NCBI RefSeq assembly: GCF_003105155.1
Contig: NZ_QETK01000026.1
Span: 1 to 64,000, forward strand
DNA from: Pseudomonas sp. SDI
GTDB taxonomy: Bacteria; Pseudomonadota; Gammaproteobacteria; Pseudomonadales; Pseudomonadaceae
DNA: 64,000 nucleotides
Reading direction: 5' to 3'
Shown: positions 17,358 through 26,533 of the stretch, piece after piece
Layout: the number at the start of each line of letters is the position of its first letter
How positions within the stretch are numbered: the stretch's first letter is position 1
Made by a program: the position numbers and the translations under genes
Notes under the pieces: generated by a model
Told to the model about the DNA's origin: nothing
What the model saw: the letters and a program-made list of their open reading frames with translations, nothing else
Databases searched by the model: none

Positions 17358-18154
17358 ACAGCGCACTGTATCAAGGCTGGGTCAGCCACCGACGCTTCGT
17401 CAACGGTGGGCATGCCTTTGCCTATCGCATGGGCCTGCTGTACCTGGACCTCGACGAACAGGACGAAGTACTCGGCCTGTCGCCGCTGGCCGGGCGCGGG
17501 CGCTTCGCGGCGTTTGCCTTTCGCGAGCAGGACTACCTGCCAGCCTGCACTGGCCATGGCCAACGGCTGATCGAGGCGGTACGCGATCAGGTCGAAACCG
17601 CGCTGGGCCAACGCCCGCTCGGGGCCATCTGCCTGCTGACCCAGCCGCGCAGCTGGGGCCTGGCATTCAATCCGGTGAGTTTCTTCTACTGCCACGCTGA
17701 GGATGGGCGGCTGCTGGCGATCCTCTGCGAGGTCACCAACACCCCGTGGCGCCAGCGCTATCACTACGTGCTGCCGGCCAAACAGTCGGGGCCCTGGAGT
17801 TTCAGCGTGGCCAAGGCCTTTCACGTGTCGCCGTTCTTGCCACCTGACCTTGAGTACCGCATGCACTTTTGTGCACCGGCGGAACACATTCGCGTGCGTA
17901 TGGAAGACTGGCGCGACGAGCAGCGCGTGTTCAGCGCCAGCCTGCAACTGAAGCGCACACCGCTCGACCGCCGCAACCTGCACCGCTACCTGCTGCGTTT
18001 CCCTTGGATGACCGGCAAGACCGTGCTGGCGATCTATTGGCAGGCACTGCGCCTGTTACTCAAGCGCCACCCGCTGTACAGCCATTTTCCTGCCCAGGGC
18101 AACTGGCGCCTGGCCCGTACCCGTCGCGAGGAGTCCGCCCATGAAAAGTCCTGA
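17354..18154 (+). CDS. DUF1365 family protein
   Basis: A 266-aa protein of the DUF1365 family, found almost always between an FAD oxidoreductase and a cyclopropane-synthase-like gene, as here. Typical segments are the N-terminal YQGWVSHRRF, NPVSFFYCH, EVTNTPW and the KAFHVSPF block. Its biochemical role is not established; a lipid-modifying partner is the usual proposal. The end overlaps the next gene by 14 bases. Confidence 0.9.
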   Translation: MNSALYQGWVSHRRFVNGGHAFAYRMGLLYLDLDEQDEVLGLSPLAGRGRFAAFAFREQDYLPACTGHGQRLIEAVRDQVETALGQRPLGAICLLTQPRSWGLAFNPVSFFYCHAEDGRLLAILCEVTNTPWRQRYHYVLPAKQSGPWSFSVAKAFHVSPFLPPDLEYRMHFCAPAEHIRVRMEDWRDEQRVFSASLQLKRTPLDRRNLHRYLLRFPWMTGKTVLAIYWQALRLLLKRHPLYSHFPAQGNWRLARTRREESAHEKS

Positions 18155-19415
18155 TACCCTGCCGGCGAAGCGCCTGGCCATCACTGGCGACGGCTTCGGC
18201 ACGGCGCTGCTGCGGCGCGCGGTGCTGCACCAGCTGAGCCGGCTGCAGCAAGGGTACCTGACGCTGATCGAGCCCGCCGGGGTGCGTCACTTCGGCAACG
18301 CCGGCGCGGCCTTGTCAGCGCAGATCGAGGTCCATGACGACGCGCTCTGGGGCATGGTCGCCAGCAATGGCTCGATTGGCGCCGGGGAAGCCTATATCCA
18401 TGGTTACTGGAGCACGCCTGACCTGACCGCCGTGGTCCGGGTGATGGTCAGCAACCTCGATGTGCTCGACGCCATGGAAGGCGGCCTGGCGCGCCTGAGT
18501 CGGCCGATACTGCACGGTCTGCACTGGCTCAACCGCAACACCCGGCGCGGCGCGCGGCGCAACATTGCCGCCCACTACGACCTCGGTAACGCGCTGTTCG
18601 AAAACCTGCTCGACCCGAGCATGATGTATTCGGCGGCGATGTTTCTGCGCCCGGACGACAGCCTGGAGCAGGCCCAGCAGCACAAGCTGCGGCGTATCTG
18701 CCAGAAGCTCGACCTGCGGGCCGACGACCACCTGCTGGAGATCGGCACCGGCTGGGGCGGGCTGGCGATCTACGCGGCGCAGCACTATGGCTGTCGGGTC
18801 ACCACTACCACGGTGTCCGCCGAGCAGTTCGCCTACGCCCGCGAGCGAATCGCCGCACTCGGCCTGCAGGAGCAGATCACCCTGCTGCAAGAAGACTACC
18901 GCGATCTCGACGGACAGTACGACAAGCTGGTCTCGATCGAAATGATCGAAGCGGTCGGGCACCGCTTCCTCGACACCTACTTCCGGCAATGCGCGCGGCT
19001 GCTCAAACCGCACGGACTGATGCTGCTGCAGAGCATCACCATCCGCGAGCAGCGCTACACCCAGGCGCGACGTTCGGTGGACTTCATCCAGCGCTATATC
19101 TTTCCCGGGGGCGCGCTACCGTCGGTCAGCGTGTTACTGCAAGTGCTGAGCCGGGTCAGTGATCTGAACCTGCACCATATGGAAGACTTCGGCCTGCATT
19201 ACGCGCGCACCTTGCGTTGCTGGCATGAGAACCTGCAACACGCCCGTCAGCGGCTGATGCAACTGGGCTATGACGATGGCTTTTACCGATTGTGGGAATT
19301 TTACCTGTGCTACTGCGAAGGTGGCTTTCTGGAGCGCACTATCGGTACCGCGCAGTTACTGCTGGCCAAACCGGCAGCGCGCCCGGCGCCGCTGCTGGGT
19401 GCGTTTGAACACTGA
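18141..19415 (+). CDS. cyclopropane-fatty-acid-synthase-like SAM methyltransferase
   Basis: A 424-aa enzyme of the CFA synthase family that acts on unsaturated chains of membrane phospholipids using S-adenosylmethionine. It has the AHYDLGN motif (144-150), the SAM site LEIGTGWGGLAIYAA (about 199-213), SIEMIEAVGH and a C-terminal LCYCEGGF. In classical Cfa the MxYS motif continues with a catalytic Cys; here it reads MMYSAAMF, with Ala165 in that place. The product may therefore be a methylated or furan precursor lipid rather than a cyclopropane. Confidence 0.85.
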   Translation: MKSPDTLPAKRLAITGDGFGTALLRRAVLHQLSRLQQGYLTLIEPAGVRHFGNAGAALSAQIEVHDDALWGMVASNGSIGAGEAYIHGYWSTPDLTAVVRVMVSNLDVLDAMEGGLARLSRPILHGLHWLNRNTRRGARRNIAAHYDLGNALFENLLDPSMMYSAAMFLRPDDSLEQAQQHKLRRICQKLDLRADDHLLEIGTGWGGLAIYAAQHYGCRVTTTTVSAEQFAYARERIAALGLQEQITLLQEDYRDLDGQYDKLVSIEMIEAVGHRFLDTYFRQCARLLKPHGLMLLQSITIREQRYTQARRSVDFIQRYIFPGGALPSVSVLLQVLSRVSDLNLHHMEDFGLHYARTLRCWHENLQHARQRLMQLGYDDGFYRLWEFYLCYCEGGFLERTIGTAQLLLAKPAARPAPLLGAFEH

Positions 19416-19912
19416 TGGCCAGCAGCGGCCGCTTGCTGCTCAACGCCGGGCTGTTCCAGCTGGGCTGGTTTGCCTGTGTGCTCGGCGCGCAACGGCCACT
19501 GCTGCTGTTGCTCGCGCTGGTGTGCCTGGGTGTCCATCTGGCCTGGCTCGCGGAACCCCGAGAGTGGCGCTTGCTGCTCGGGGTCAGCCTGATCGGCTGG
19601 CTGCTCGACAGCGCGCTGCTGCAACTGGGCCTGTTTGATTTCCACCGCCCCGGCCCGCTGCTGCCGGCCTGGCTGGCTCTGCTCTGGCCGTTGTTCGCCA
19701 GTACCTTGCGCCACAGCCTGGCCTGGAGCGCCAGGCCCTGGTGGCGCGCCAGCCTGTTCGGTGCGCTGGGCGGGCCGCTGTCCTACTGGGCTGGCAGCCA
19801 ACTGGCCGGGGTCGGCTTACCGCTGGGCACCAGCACCTCCATGCTAGTGCTCGCGCTGCTCTGGGCGTTGCTCCTGCCACTGCTGCAGCGCCTGAGCCGG
19901 GCACTCATTTGA
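19415..19912 (+). CDS. DUF2878 family membrane protein
   Basis: A 165-aa hydrophobic protein with about five membrane segments, resembling the DUF2878 proteins that end this type of cluster. The start ATG overlaps the previous stop (TGATG). It lies in the inner membrane; whether it transports or anchors the lipid-modifying enzymes is unknown. Confidence 0.8.
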   Translation: MASSGRLLLNAGLFQLGWFACVLGAQRPLLLLLALVCLGVHLAWLAEPREWRLLLGVSLIGWLLDSALLQLGLFDFHRPGPLLPAWLALLWPLFASTLRHSLAWSARPWWRASLFGALGGPLSYWAGSQLAGVGLPLGTSTSMLVLALLWALLLPLLQRLSRALI

Positions 19913-19978
19913 CCAGCGTTTCATGGCGAAGCGCTCAACAGTTGCCGGCGCAAGCGCAGATGTCACGCACGCTGAGGC

Positions 19979-20170
19979 CTAGCGTTTGACGAAGACGATC
20001 CACGACGGCGACGAGTCGATGATCTGCTCCTCGAATTCCAGCTGGACCTGGCCCGGACCGAACGGGCTGATGCCCTTCAGGCTCAGCCCGCCCTCGACGA
20101 TCACCTTCGCGTCCTGTGGCAGGCGCGCCAGGGTCGCGATCAGTTCAGCTACGGTTTTGCTCTGCGCCAT
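19979..20170 (-). CDS. small hypothetical protein (63 aa)
   Basis: A 63-aa protein (MAQSKTVAELIATLARL...) with a helical N-terminus and a beta-rich C-terminal half. The AGGTGAAGGATG start region gives a good ribosome site. No named family is recognised. It is transcribed convergently with the lipid operon. Confidence 0.6.
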   Translation of the reverse strand: MAQSKTVAELIATLARLPQDAKVIVEGGLSLKGISPFGPGQVQLEFEEQIIDSSPSWIVFVKR

Positions 20171-20307
20171 CCTTCACCTCGTCTAGACCGGAACGCCGGC
20201 TGCGGATAGTCGCGCAGCTGGCGGGCGCTCGGCAAGCCGTGATAAACGGTTGATTTTGCAGGTAGCCTGCACAATAGGTATCGACCCGGACGTTCGAGGT
20301 GTTACTC

Positions 20308-20424
20308 ATGTGCAAATCCCAGCTCGGTGGTTCTACCGGCTCGACCATCGGCAAGCACCTGGGCAACGACGACCGGCACTCCGCTGGCAAACAGCACAAT
20401 CGTCACCACAAGCACCGCAAATAA
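20308..20424 (+). CDS. tiny His/Lys-rich protein (38 aa)
   Basis: A 38-codon frame encoding MCKSQLGGSTGSTIG and ending in a histidine-lysine-rich tail (KQHNRHHKHRK). A GAGGTG ribosome site lies seven bases before the ATG. It is short, so chance cannot be excluded, but the ribosome site and odd composition argue for a real small protein, perhaps metal- or nucleic-acid-binding. Confidence 0.4.
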   Translation: MCKSQLGGSTGSTIGKHLGNDDRHSAGKQHNRHHKHRK

Positions 20425-20473
20425 CGTTGACGGCTCACTGGAACCCGCCCCTGGGGAGCAGCGGTACTGCGCG

Positions 20474-20650
20474 CTAGGCCTGGTTCAAGCGCCCATGGCC
20501 CCAGATCAGCAGAATGGCCAGCAGCAGCGGCAGGACAAGCTCACCCAGTTCGCCTCTGCCGCTGATACATTGCAGCAGACTAGTGACCAGAACGACCACA
20601 GCGGCAAACAGGCCGATCAATAGCGGCCAGCGTAGGAACGTTGGGAACAT
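20474..20650 (-). CDS. small membrane protein (58 aa)
   Basis: Starting at the ATG at 20650 (MFPTFLRWPLL), the 58-aa product has two hydrophobic segments (about 7-25 and 37-52) separated by a polar turn (SGRGELGE), so a small inner-membrane hairpin protein. AGTAAACGG precedes the start. A longer frame upstream adds no sensible sequence. Function unknown. Confidence 0.55.
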   Translation of the reverse strand: MFPTFLRWPLLIGLFAAVVVLVTSLLQCISGRGELGELVLPLLLAILLIWGHGRLNQA

Positions 20651-20785
20651 CCGTTTACTCCAGTGAAAATCGACGGCGGCAGATGCGCCAGGACAGGTAG
20701 CCAAGCCTACAACGGCTTCATGGCGGTGTTGTGACGTGCTACCAATGCGCTACTGTACGCAGTTCATGGACGACGGAGGCTGGAG

Positions 20786-21265
20786 ATGACCCTGACCCAC
20801 AGGCCGGTAACGGCTGCCGATATCGATACCCTGCTGACCTTTCCGCAAGGTGCGCGGGAGCTGTTCTTCATGTTTCCCAAGGCGCAGTACCCACTGACCG
20901 CAGCGCAACTCGCGGCGGCCATCGCCCAACGCTTCGACTCCACGGTGTTCGAACTGGACGGCGCCGTGGTCGGCTTCGCCAACTTCTACCAGGCCGAGCA
21001 CGCGGGCATCTGCTGTATCGGCAATGTCGTGGTAGCACCGACGGCCCGTGGCAAAGGTGTGGCCACGTTCATCATCAACAGCATGACCCAGCTCGCCGCC
21101 GAACGGCATGCCGCACGTGAAGTGCAGCTTTCCTGCTTCAACGAAAATACCGCCGGCCTGTTGCTCTACCCGCGGCTCGGTTTCGTGCCCTTCGACATTG
21201 AAGAGCGAGCAGGCCTGAACGGCACACGGGTCGCGCTGGTACAGATGCGCCAAATATTGCGCTGA
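20786..21265 (+). CDS. GNAT family N-acetyltransferase
   Basis: A 159-aa GNAT-fold protein with the acetyl-CoA binding motif VVVAPTARGKGVATFII (about 77-93) and a C-terminal LYPRLGFVPFDIE. The substrate is unknown. GGAGG precedes the ATG. It stands alone. Confidence 0.85.
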   Translation: MTLTHRPVTAADIDTLLTFPQGARELFFMFPKAQYPLTAAQLAAAIAQRFDSTVFELDGAVVGFANFYQAEHAGICCIGNVVVAPTARGKGVATFIINSMTQLAAERHAAREVQLSCFNENTAGLLLYPRLGFVPFDIEERAGLNGTRVALVQMRQILR

Positions 21266-21397
21266 TTTCCGCCAAGCCAGAGGCAATCAAAGACAAATCC
21301 GAAGCCTCGTGGCCGGCATTGTTGACGCGGCCCAACGGCCTACCTACTATCCGCTCCCAGCGAACATGCAACCCTGCCGAGCGGACAAGGGTTGCGA

Positions 21398-23260
21398 ATG
21401 AAGCCATTGTTCTTGCATGGGTACGCGGGTGTGAAGACTGCTGATTCGGCCGATGTTGCGCCTGCCACCGCCAGCACTGCAGCCAACGATGTGTCCGACA
21501 TCGAGCTCCTGCACAGCATCAGCATCGCGTTGATCGGCGAGCAGGACCTGCAGGCACTCTATGGCAAGATCCTCGACGCGGCGATCACCATTGCCGGTTC
21601 GCAGTTCGGCACGATGCAGCTGCTATGCCCGCCCGGGCATGCCTCCGGGCATGCTGGCGAACTGGAGCTGTTGTGCTCGCGCGGCTTGCCAGCCGAGGCC
21701 GTGGGGTTCTGGCAATGGGTCAAGCCCGAAGCCCTCAGCAGTTGTGCCGAAGCCCTCAAGCGCGGCCAGCGAGCGATTATCGTCGACTTCGAGCAGTGGC
21801 CGCCGATTGCCGGCACCGCAGACCTGGACGCGTTCCTTCGCACCGGTATCCGCTCGGCGCAGACCACCCCACTGCTGTCGCGCAGCGGCAACCTGCTGGG
21901 GATGATCTCGACCCACTGGAGCCAGCCGCATGAGCCGTCCGAGCGCGACCTGCGGCTACTCGACATCCTCGCCCGGCAAGCGGCCGACCTGCTTGAGCGA
22001 ACCACTGCCGAGGAAGCCCTGCGCCAGGCCCAGACCAACTTGCGCGAGCTCAACGAAACCCTGGAACAACGGGTCGCCGAGCGCACCGCCAAGCTGATGC
22101 AGGCCGAAGAGCAACTCTACCAGTCACAGAAAATGGAAGCCGTCGGGCAGTTGACCGGTGGCCTCGCCCACGACTTCAACAACCTGCTTTCGGGAATTTC
22201 CGGGGCGCTGGAACTGATGAGCAAGCAGATTGCCGAAGGCAGTCTCAGCGATATCCAGAAATATTCGCTGGCCGCCCAGGGGGCAGCGAAACGTGCGGCC
22301 GCCCTTACCCACCGCCTGCTGGCCTTCTCCCGCCGGCAGACCCTTGCGCCGCGAGCGGTCAACGTCAACAACCTGATGTTCGGCATGACCGAGCTGATCC
22401 AGCGTACCGCCGGGCCCGGCATTCAGCTGGAGACCCTCGGCAGCGCCAACCTGTGGCCCGCCTTCGTCGATGCCAGCCAGCTGGAAAACGCCCTGCTCAA
22501 CCTGTGCATCAACGCCCGCGACGCCATGCCCGAGGGTGGGCGCATCAGCCTCAGGGCCAGCAACCACTGGCTGGACGCCAACGCGGCACAGGCCCTGGCG
22601 TTGCCCGAGGGGCACTACCTGTGCCTGAACGTCAGCGACACCGGGATCGGCATGCCGCCCGAGGTGATGAGCCGCGTGTTTGAGCCATTCTTCACCACCA
22701 AGCCAATTGGCCAGGGCACCGGCCTCGGCCTGTCGATGATCTATGGCTTCGCCCAGCAGTCCGGCGGCCAGGTGCGGATCGACTCGGCCGTCGGCGCAGG
22801 CACATCGGTGAGTATCTTCCTGCCGCGCCATCACGGCGCACCGCCGTGGGAGGAGCACAGCCCGGCGGCAACCACCTCAGCACCGGCGCAGCGCAGCGAA
22901 ACCGTGATGGTGGTCGATGACGAGCCAACTGTACGCATGCTGCTGGTGGATGTACTCGACGAGCTCGGCTACACCGTGCTCGAGGCCGCCGACAGTGCGG
23001 TCGGGCTGGAACTGCTACGCTCCACGGCGCCGATTGACCTGCTGGTAGCGGACATCGGCCTGCCTGGCGGAATGAATGGCCGGCAACTGGCGGAGGCCGG
23101 GCTAAGGCTGCGGCCGGCAATGAAGGTACTGTTCATCACCGGCTACGCAGAGCACTCGATCAGGGCTACCGGTGAACTGCAGCCGGGCATGCAGGTGCTA
23201 AGCAAGCCGTTTTCGGTCGACTCGCTGGGCCAGCGGGTGCAGGACATGCTGGCCAAGTAA
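21398..23260 (+). CDS. GAF hybrid sensor histidine kinase/response regulator
   Basis: A 620-aa cytoplasmic hybrid kinase. A GAF domain (about 36-200) is followed by a coiled coil (205-245), a HisKA domain with H258 in GGLAHDFNNLL, HATPase (about 355-478; VSDTGIGMP, GTGLGLS) and a C-terminal receiver with D552 in LVADIGLPGG. Start chosen at the ATG at 21398, seven bases after AAGG. No output domain is present, so the receiver may regulate the kinase or hand phosphate on. No partner gene is adjacent. Confidence 0.9.
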   Translation: MKPLFLHGYAGVKTADSADVAPATASTAANDVSDIELLHSISIALIGEQDLQALYGKILDAAITIAGSQFGTMQLLCPPGHASGHAGELELLCSRGLPAEAVGFWQWVKPEALSSCAEALKRGQRAIIVDFEQWPPIAGTADLDAFLRTGIRSAQTTPLLSRSGNLLGMISTHWSQPHEPSERDLRLLDILARQAADLLERTTAEEALRQAQTNLRELNETLEQRVAERTAKLMQAEEQLYQSQKMEAVGQLTGGLAHDFNNLLSGISGALELMSKQIAEGSLSDIQKYSLAAQGAAKRAAALTHRLLAFSRRQTLAPRAVNVNNLMFGMTELIQRTAGPGIQLETLGSANLWPAFVDASQLENALLNLCINARDAMPEGGRISLRASNHWLDANAAQALALPEGHYLCLNVSDTGIGMPPEVMSRVFEPFFTTKPIGQGTGLGLSMIYGFAQQSGGQVRIDSAVGAGTSVSIFLPRHHGAPPWEEHSPAATTSAPAQRSETVMVVDDEPTVRMLLVDVLDELGYTVLEAADSAVGLELLRSTAPIDLLVADIGLPGGMNGRQLAEAGLRLRPAMKVLFITGYAEHSIRATGELQPGMQVLSKPFSVDSLGQRVQDMLAK

Positions 23261-23276
23261 CTGCGCAGGTTGTCGT

Positions 23277-23777
23277 TCAGAGTGCCCGTGTGAAGCGATA
23301 TTCACGCGCGGCATCAGTATCAGCCTGCTCAAGCTCAAGCAAGAACCCGCAGCGTTCCAGCACCTTGCATGAGCCGAGGTTGTCCTTGAACACATAAGCA
23401 AGCAACTGGGTCAGTTGCCAACGCTGCCGCGCCTCGCGGATCAAATGCCGCAACGCCAGGGTTGCCAGCCCTTGCCCACAGACGGACTGTCCGACCCGAT
23501 AACCCACTTCTGCGCAACACTGCCGGGCATCGATGCTTTTCAGGTTGGCGCGAGCGACGATTGCGCCGCTGGCGTCCTCGATCACGAAGGGGTGCCACAC
23601 CCCCCGGGCAAAATACGTCAGGTAGCCGTCGATATGCTCGACAACGCCCTGCGCCGAATAGAAGGCCGGGGGACGCGCATCGACATGGGCTTCGAACCAT
23701 GCGCGGTTCTGAATTTCGAACGCCAGCAAGGCTGGCGCATCCGTCGATCGCAATTCGCGTACCCGGAAAGCACTCAA
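23277..23777 (-). CDS. GNAT family N-acetyltransferase (RimJ/RimL-like)
   Basis: A 166-aa acetyltransferase with VGYRVGQSVCGQGLATLAL as the acetyl-CoA loop and NLGSCKVLERCGF near the C-terminus, the pattern of the RimJ/RimL type that acetylates protein N-termini or small amines. It converges with the hybrid kinase gene 16 bp away. Confidence 0.85.
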   Translation of the reverse strand: MSAFRVRELRSTDAPALLAFEIQNRAWFEAHVDARPPAFYSAQGVVEHIDGYLTYFARGVWHPFVIEDASGAIVARANLKSIDARQCCAEVGYRVGQSVCGQGLATLALRHLIREARQRWQLTQLLAYVFKDNLGSCKVLERCGFLLELEQADTDAAREYRFTRAL

Positions 23778-23823
23778 TGCTCACACCTCCTGTGTCGGTG
23801 ACAGCCACTATTCATCGGCCGGC

Positions 23824-24306
23824 TCAGCTCAGTAATACATCCAGCCCGACCTTCACCCGGTCCAGCGCAACAATGGTCTTGAACCAGGTGACGTTGGGGT
23901 TCTCGGCAAACAGCCGACGGGCCAGCACCTGGTATTCCTGCATGCTGGCCACATTGAGCACCAGAACAAAATCCACCTCACCGGTAACGTAGTAGCACTG
24001 CTGCACTTCGGGCACCGCAAAATGCGCCTTCATCGCCTCCAGCTCGCGGATGCTGGTGCGCTCGGTCATGACCTCGACAATGATGGTGATCGGCCGGCCG
24101 ACGGCGGTGGGCTCGACCACCGCGACATTGGCGGTGATCACGCCCAGCGCTTGCAGACGCTTGAGCCGGCGTTGCACGGCCGCCGTAGACAGGTTGACTT
24201 GCTCGGCCAAGAGCCGCAGCGGAGTGCTGTTGTCGCGCTGCACCAGGTCGAGGATGGCGCGGTCGAAGGTGTCCAGCGCATCGCCAGCAACAGGTTTCTT
24301 CATCAT
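23824..24306 (-). CDS. Lrp/AsnC family transcriptional regulator
   Basis: A 160-aa regulator with an N-terminal winged helix-turn-helix (LAEQVNLSTAAVQRRLKRL, about 34-52) and a C-terminal RAM/ligand-binding domain (about 75-150; YYVTGEVDFVL). Two adjacent ATG codons (24306 and 24303) are possible starts. It diverges from the permease gene 131 bp away and probably controls it. Confidence 0.9.
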   Translation of the reverse strand: MMKKPVAGDALDTFDRAILDLVQRDNSTPLRLLAEQVNLSTAAVQRRLKRLQALGVITANVAVVEPTAVGRPITIIVEVMTERTSIRELEAMKAHFAVPEVQQCYYVTGEVDFVLVLNVASMQEYQVLARRLFAENPNVTWFKTIVALDRVKVGLDVLLS

Positions 24307-24437
24307 GGCCAACCCGCGAGAAATTTTCTCGAAAACTAGCAGAAAACAGCGGCCCTTTATCCACTGGCGAGAAATATTATTTTGCCCACCGGCCGCCTTC
24401 ACGTCTGGTTCGACGTCTCTTTCAGGATGCTATCGCC

Positions 24438-25895
24438 ATGCTCGCACTGGTTCATCTCTCTCCCGTTCTGCTGGTCGCCGCCATGCTGGTGCTGCTGCGC
24501 CGCCCACCGATCCAGGCGGCGCTGGCCGGCACCGCGCTGGTGAGCCTGCTGTGGTTGGCCGGGGCTGCCGACGCGTGGCAGTTGCGCAGCCTGCTGGCTG
24601 CCAGCCAGGACACCGCCGTACTGTTTGCCAGCACCGCCTTCGTCATCGTCCCAGGGCTGGCCTTCGTCATTCTGATCGAGCGTATGAGGGTCAACCTGGC
24701 CCTGAGCCAGTGGGTTCAGGGGCTGGGCCTCGGACGTGGCGATCAACTGGTGTTCATCGTGCTGGGCCTGGCCCCGCTGCTGGAAGCGATGACCGGTTTT
24801 GGCGTGTCGCTGATCGCCACGGTGCCGCTGCTGCTCAGCCTGTTCGAACGGCGTATTGCGCTGCGCATCGCCCTGGCCGGCATGGCCATCATGCCGTGGG
24901 GCACCCTGGGCCTGGCATCGGTGATCGGCGCCGCGCTGGCCCAACTGGACGCCAGCGCCCTCGCGGCCACCTCGGCGCTGACCAGCGCGGCAGTGTTCCT
25001 GGCACTGGCGGCGCTCTCACTGTACCTGGCCGGCGCGCGCGCGCCGCAGGCGTGGATGGCACTCGGCGGGTTCTGGTTGCTGTTCGTCGGCGTACTGTAC
25101 AGTGCCAGCCGCTGGCTGGGGCCGGAAGTGGCCGGGGTGGCCGCCGGCCTGCTGACGGCGGCGGCGGTGCTGGGCAAGGGCCAATGGCAGCTACGGCGTA
25201 GCGCGAACACAGGCCTCGCCGCACCGTGGCCACGCCAGGCCTGGCCCTATCTCGCGCTGATCGCTTGTATCGTCCTGCTCAAATTGCTCTGGGCACTGAC
25301 TGCCTGGCAGGACCGCTGGATCGTCGAAGGCAGCGTGGTCAGCTGGAAGCCTCTGGCCTCACCCGGCGTGGCGCTGCTTCTGCTGCTGGCGATGCTGGCC
25401 GTTCACCTGCGCAGCGCCCAGGCACCGGCAGGAGTCGATGACAACCTGTTGCCGGCACTGGTGGCGCGGGCGAAACGACCACTGCTGACCATCTTCTTCT
25501 TTCTGGCCATGTCGCAAATGATGGTCAAGGCCGGTTTCCTGAGCGGCCTGACGCAACTGCTGGCGGGCCTTTCAAGTGGCGCTGCTACGCCGCTGGTGGC
25601 GGTGCTTGGCGGGCTGTCCGGGTACATGACCGGGTCGAACGTGGGCGGCAACGCGATCTTCATGCCCGCCATCGCCCTGTTGCCGGAATCCTCGCGCCTG
25701 CTGCTCGCGGCCGTACAGAACAGCGCGGCCGGCCATGCGGCGCTCGGCTCCCTGTCGATCGTGATGCTGATTCTGGGCTTGGCAAAAACCCAGGCGACAG
25801 AGGAAGCTGAGCTGGTCAGGTTCGGCTTTGCGCTGGTTGCGCTGAACACATTGCTGGTGGCCCTGGCGGCAGTGCTGTTGAGTGGCTGGCTTTGA
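24438..25895 (+). CDS. L-lactate permease family transporter
   Basis: A 485-aa inner-membrane transporter with about 12 hydrophobic segments. The conserved LEAMTGFGVS and the late TGSNVGGNAIFMP are typical of the LctP/LldP lactate-glycolate permease family. No lactate dehydrogenase gene is nearby, and the neighbouring regulator is AsnC type rather than LldR, so the substrate may be another hydroxy acid or amino-acid-derived acid. Confidence 0.85.
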   Translation: MLALVHLSPVLLVAAMLVLLRRPPIQAALAGTALVSLLWLAGAADAWQLRSLLAASQDTAVLFASTAFVIVPGLAFVILIERMRVNLALSQWVQGLGLGRGDQLVFIVLGLAPLLEAMTGFGVSLIATVPLLLSLFERRIALRIALAGMAIMPWGTLGLASVIGAALAQLDASALAATSALTSAAVFLALAALSLYLAGARAPQAWMALGGFWLLFVGVLYSASRWLGPEVAGVAAGLLTAAAVLGKGQWQLRRSANTGLAAPWPRQAWPYLALIACIVLLKLLWALTAWQDRWIVEGSVVSWKPLASPGVALLLLLAMLAVHLRSAQAPAGVDDNLLPALVARAKRPLLTIFFFLAMSQMMVKAGFLSGLTQLLAGLSSGAATPLVAVLGGLSGYMTGSNVGGNAIFMPAIALLPESSRLLLAAVQNSAAGHAALGSLSIVMLILGLAKTQATEEAELVRFGFALVALNTLLVALAAVLLSGWL

Positions 25896-25899
25896 CCGC

Positions 25900-26316
25900 T
25901 CAGGCATCTTCCGCCAATGGCTGCCGGCGCTGCTGGATTACCACCGCCAGCGCCGCAAGGATGATCGCCAGCGTATAGGCAAACAGCCCGAGGTTTATTC
26001 CCAACAGGACTTTTTCCGAGCCGTCGCTGAGCACCATCGAGCCACCGTAGCCGTCGCGCAGCCAGTAGGCCAGCAGGAAGCCACCGGTGACAAACACCGT
26101 CAGCAGGCTGGCGAGCTTGAGATCGTCGCGGCCCCATACCAGCCAGACGCTGAAGGCCCCCAGGCCAGTATTGGTGAACAACTGCCAGGTTTCGTGCAGC
26201 CGCGCGTGCGGTGCCCAGGCCTGATTGAAGACATGGGTATCGTTGATCTCGAGGATCGGCACGATCACGGCATAAAACAGGATTCCAACGGTTACCAACA
26301 ACTTTGCAAGCATCAT
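25900..26316 (-). CDS. membrane protein, unknown function
   Basis: A 138-aa protein with four hydrophobic segments (starting MMLAKLLVTVGILFY), preceded by a near-consensus AAGGAGG ribosome site; the second ATG at 26313 has the better spacing. Its stop lies 4 bp from the permease stop on the other strand. No assigned function. Confidence 0.75.
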   Translation of the reverse strand: MMLAKLLVTVGILFYAVIVPILEINDTHVFNQAWAPHARLHETWQLFTNTGLGAFSVWLVWGRDDLKLASLLTVFVTGGFLLAYWLRDGYGGSMVLSDGSEKVLLGINLGLFAYTLAIILAALAVVIQQRRQPLAEDA

Positions 26317-26533
26317 GAACCTCCTTGTTCGAACGTTGACGGGCTGCAGGACACTGTAGCGCATTACTAGCCGGGTACCGTTGGCGCTGCCAACTTGCCC
26401 CTGCGCGCTGCTTGGCAGCGCTGACTGTTTGTCAGCAATTTCCATAAACGCTGGGTCGATATGTAAATGCTTTGTTTATGGTCGTCGAAAGATCCCCGAT
26501 ATAGGGTTACTTCCTTTTGACAGGTGTACATCG

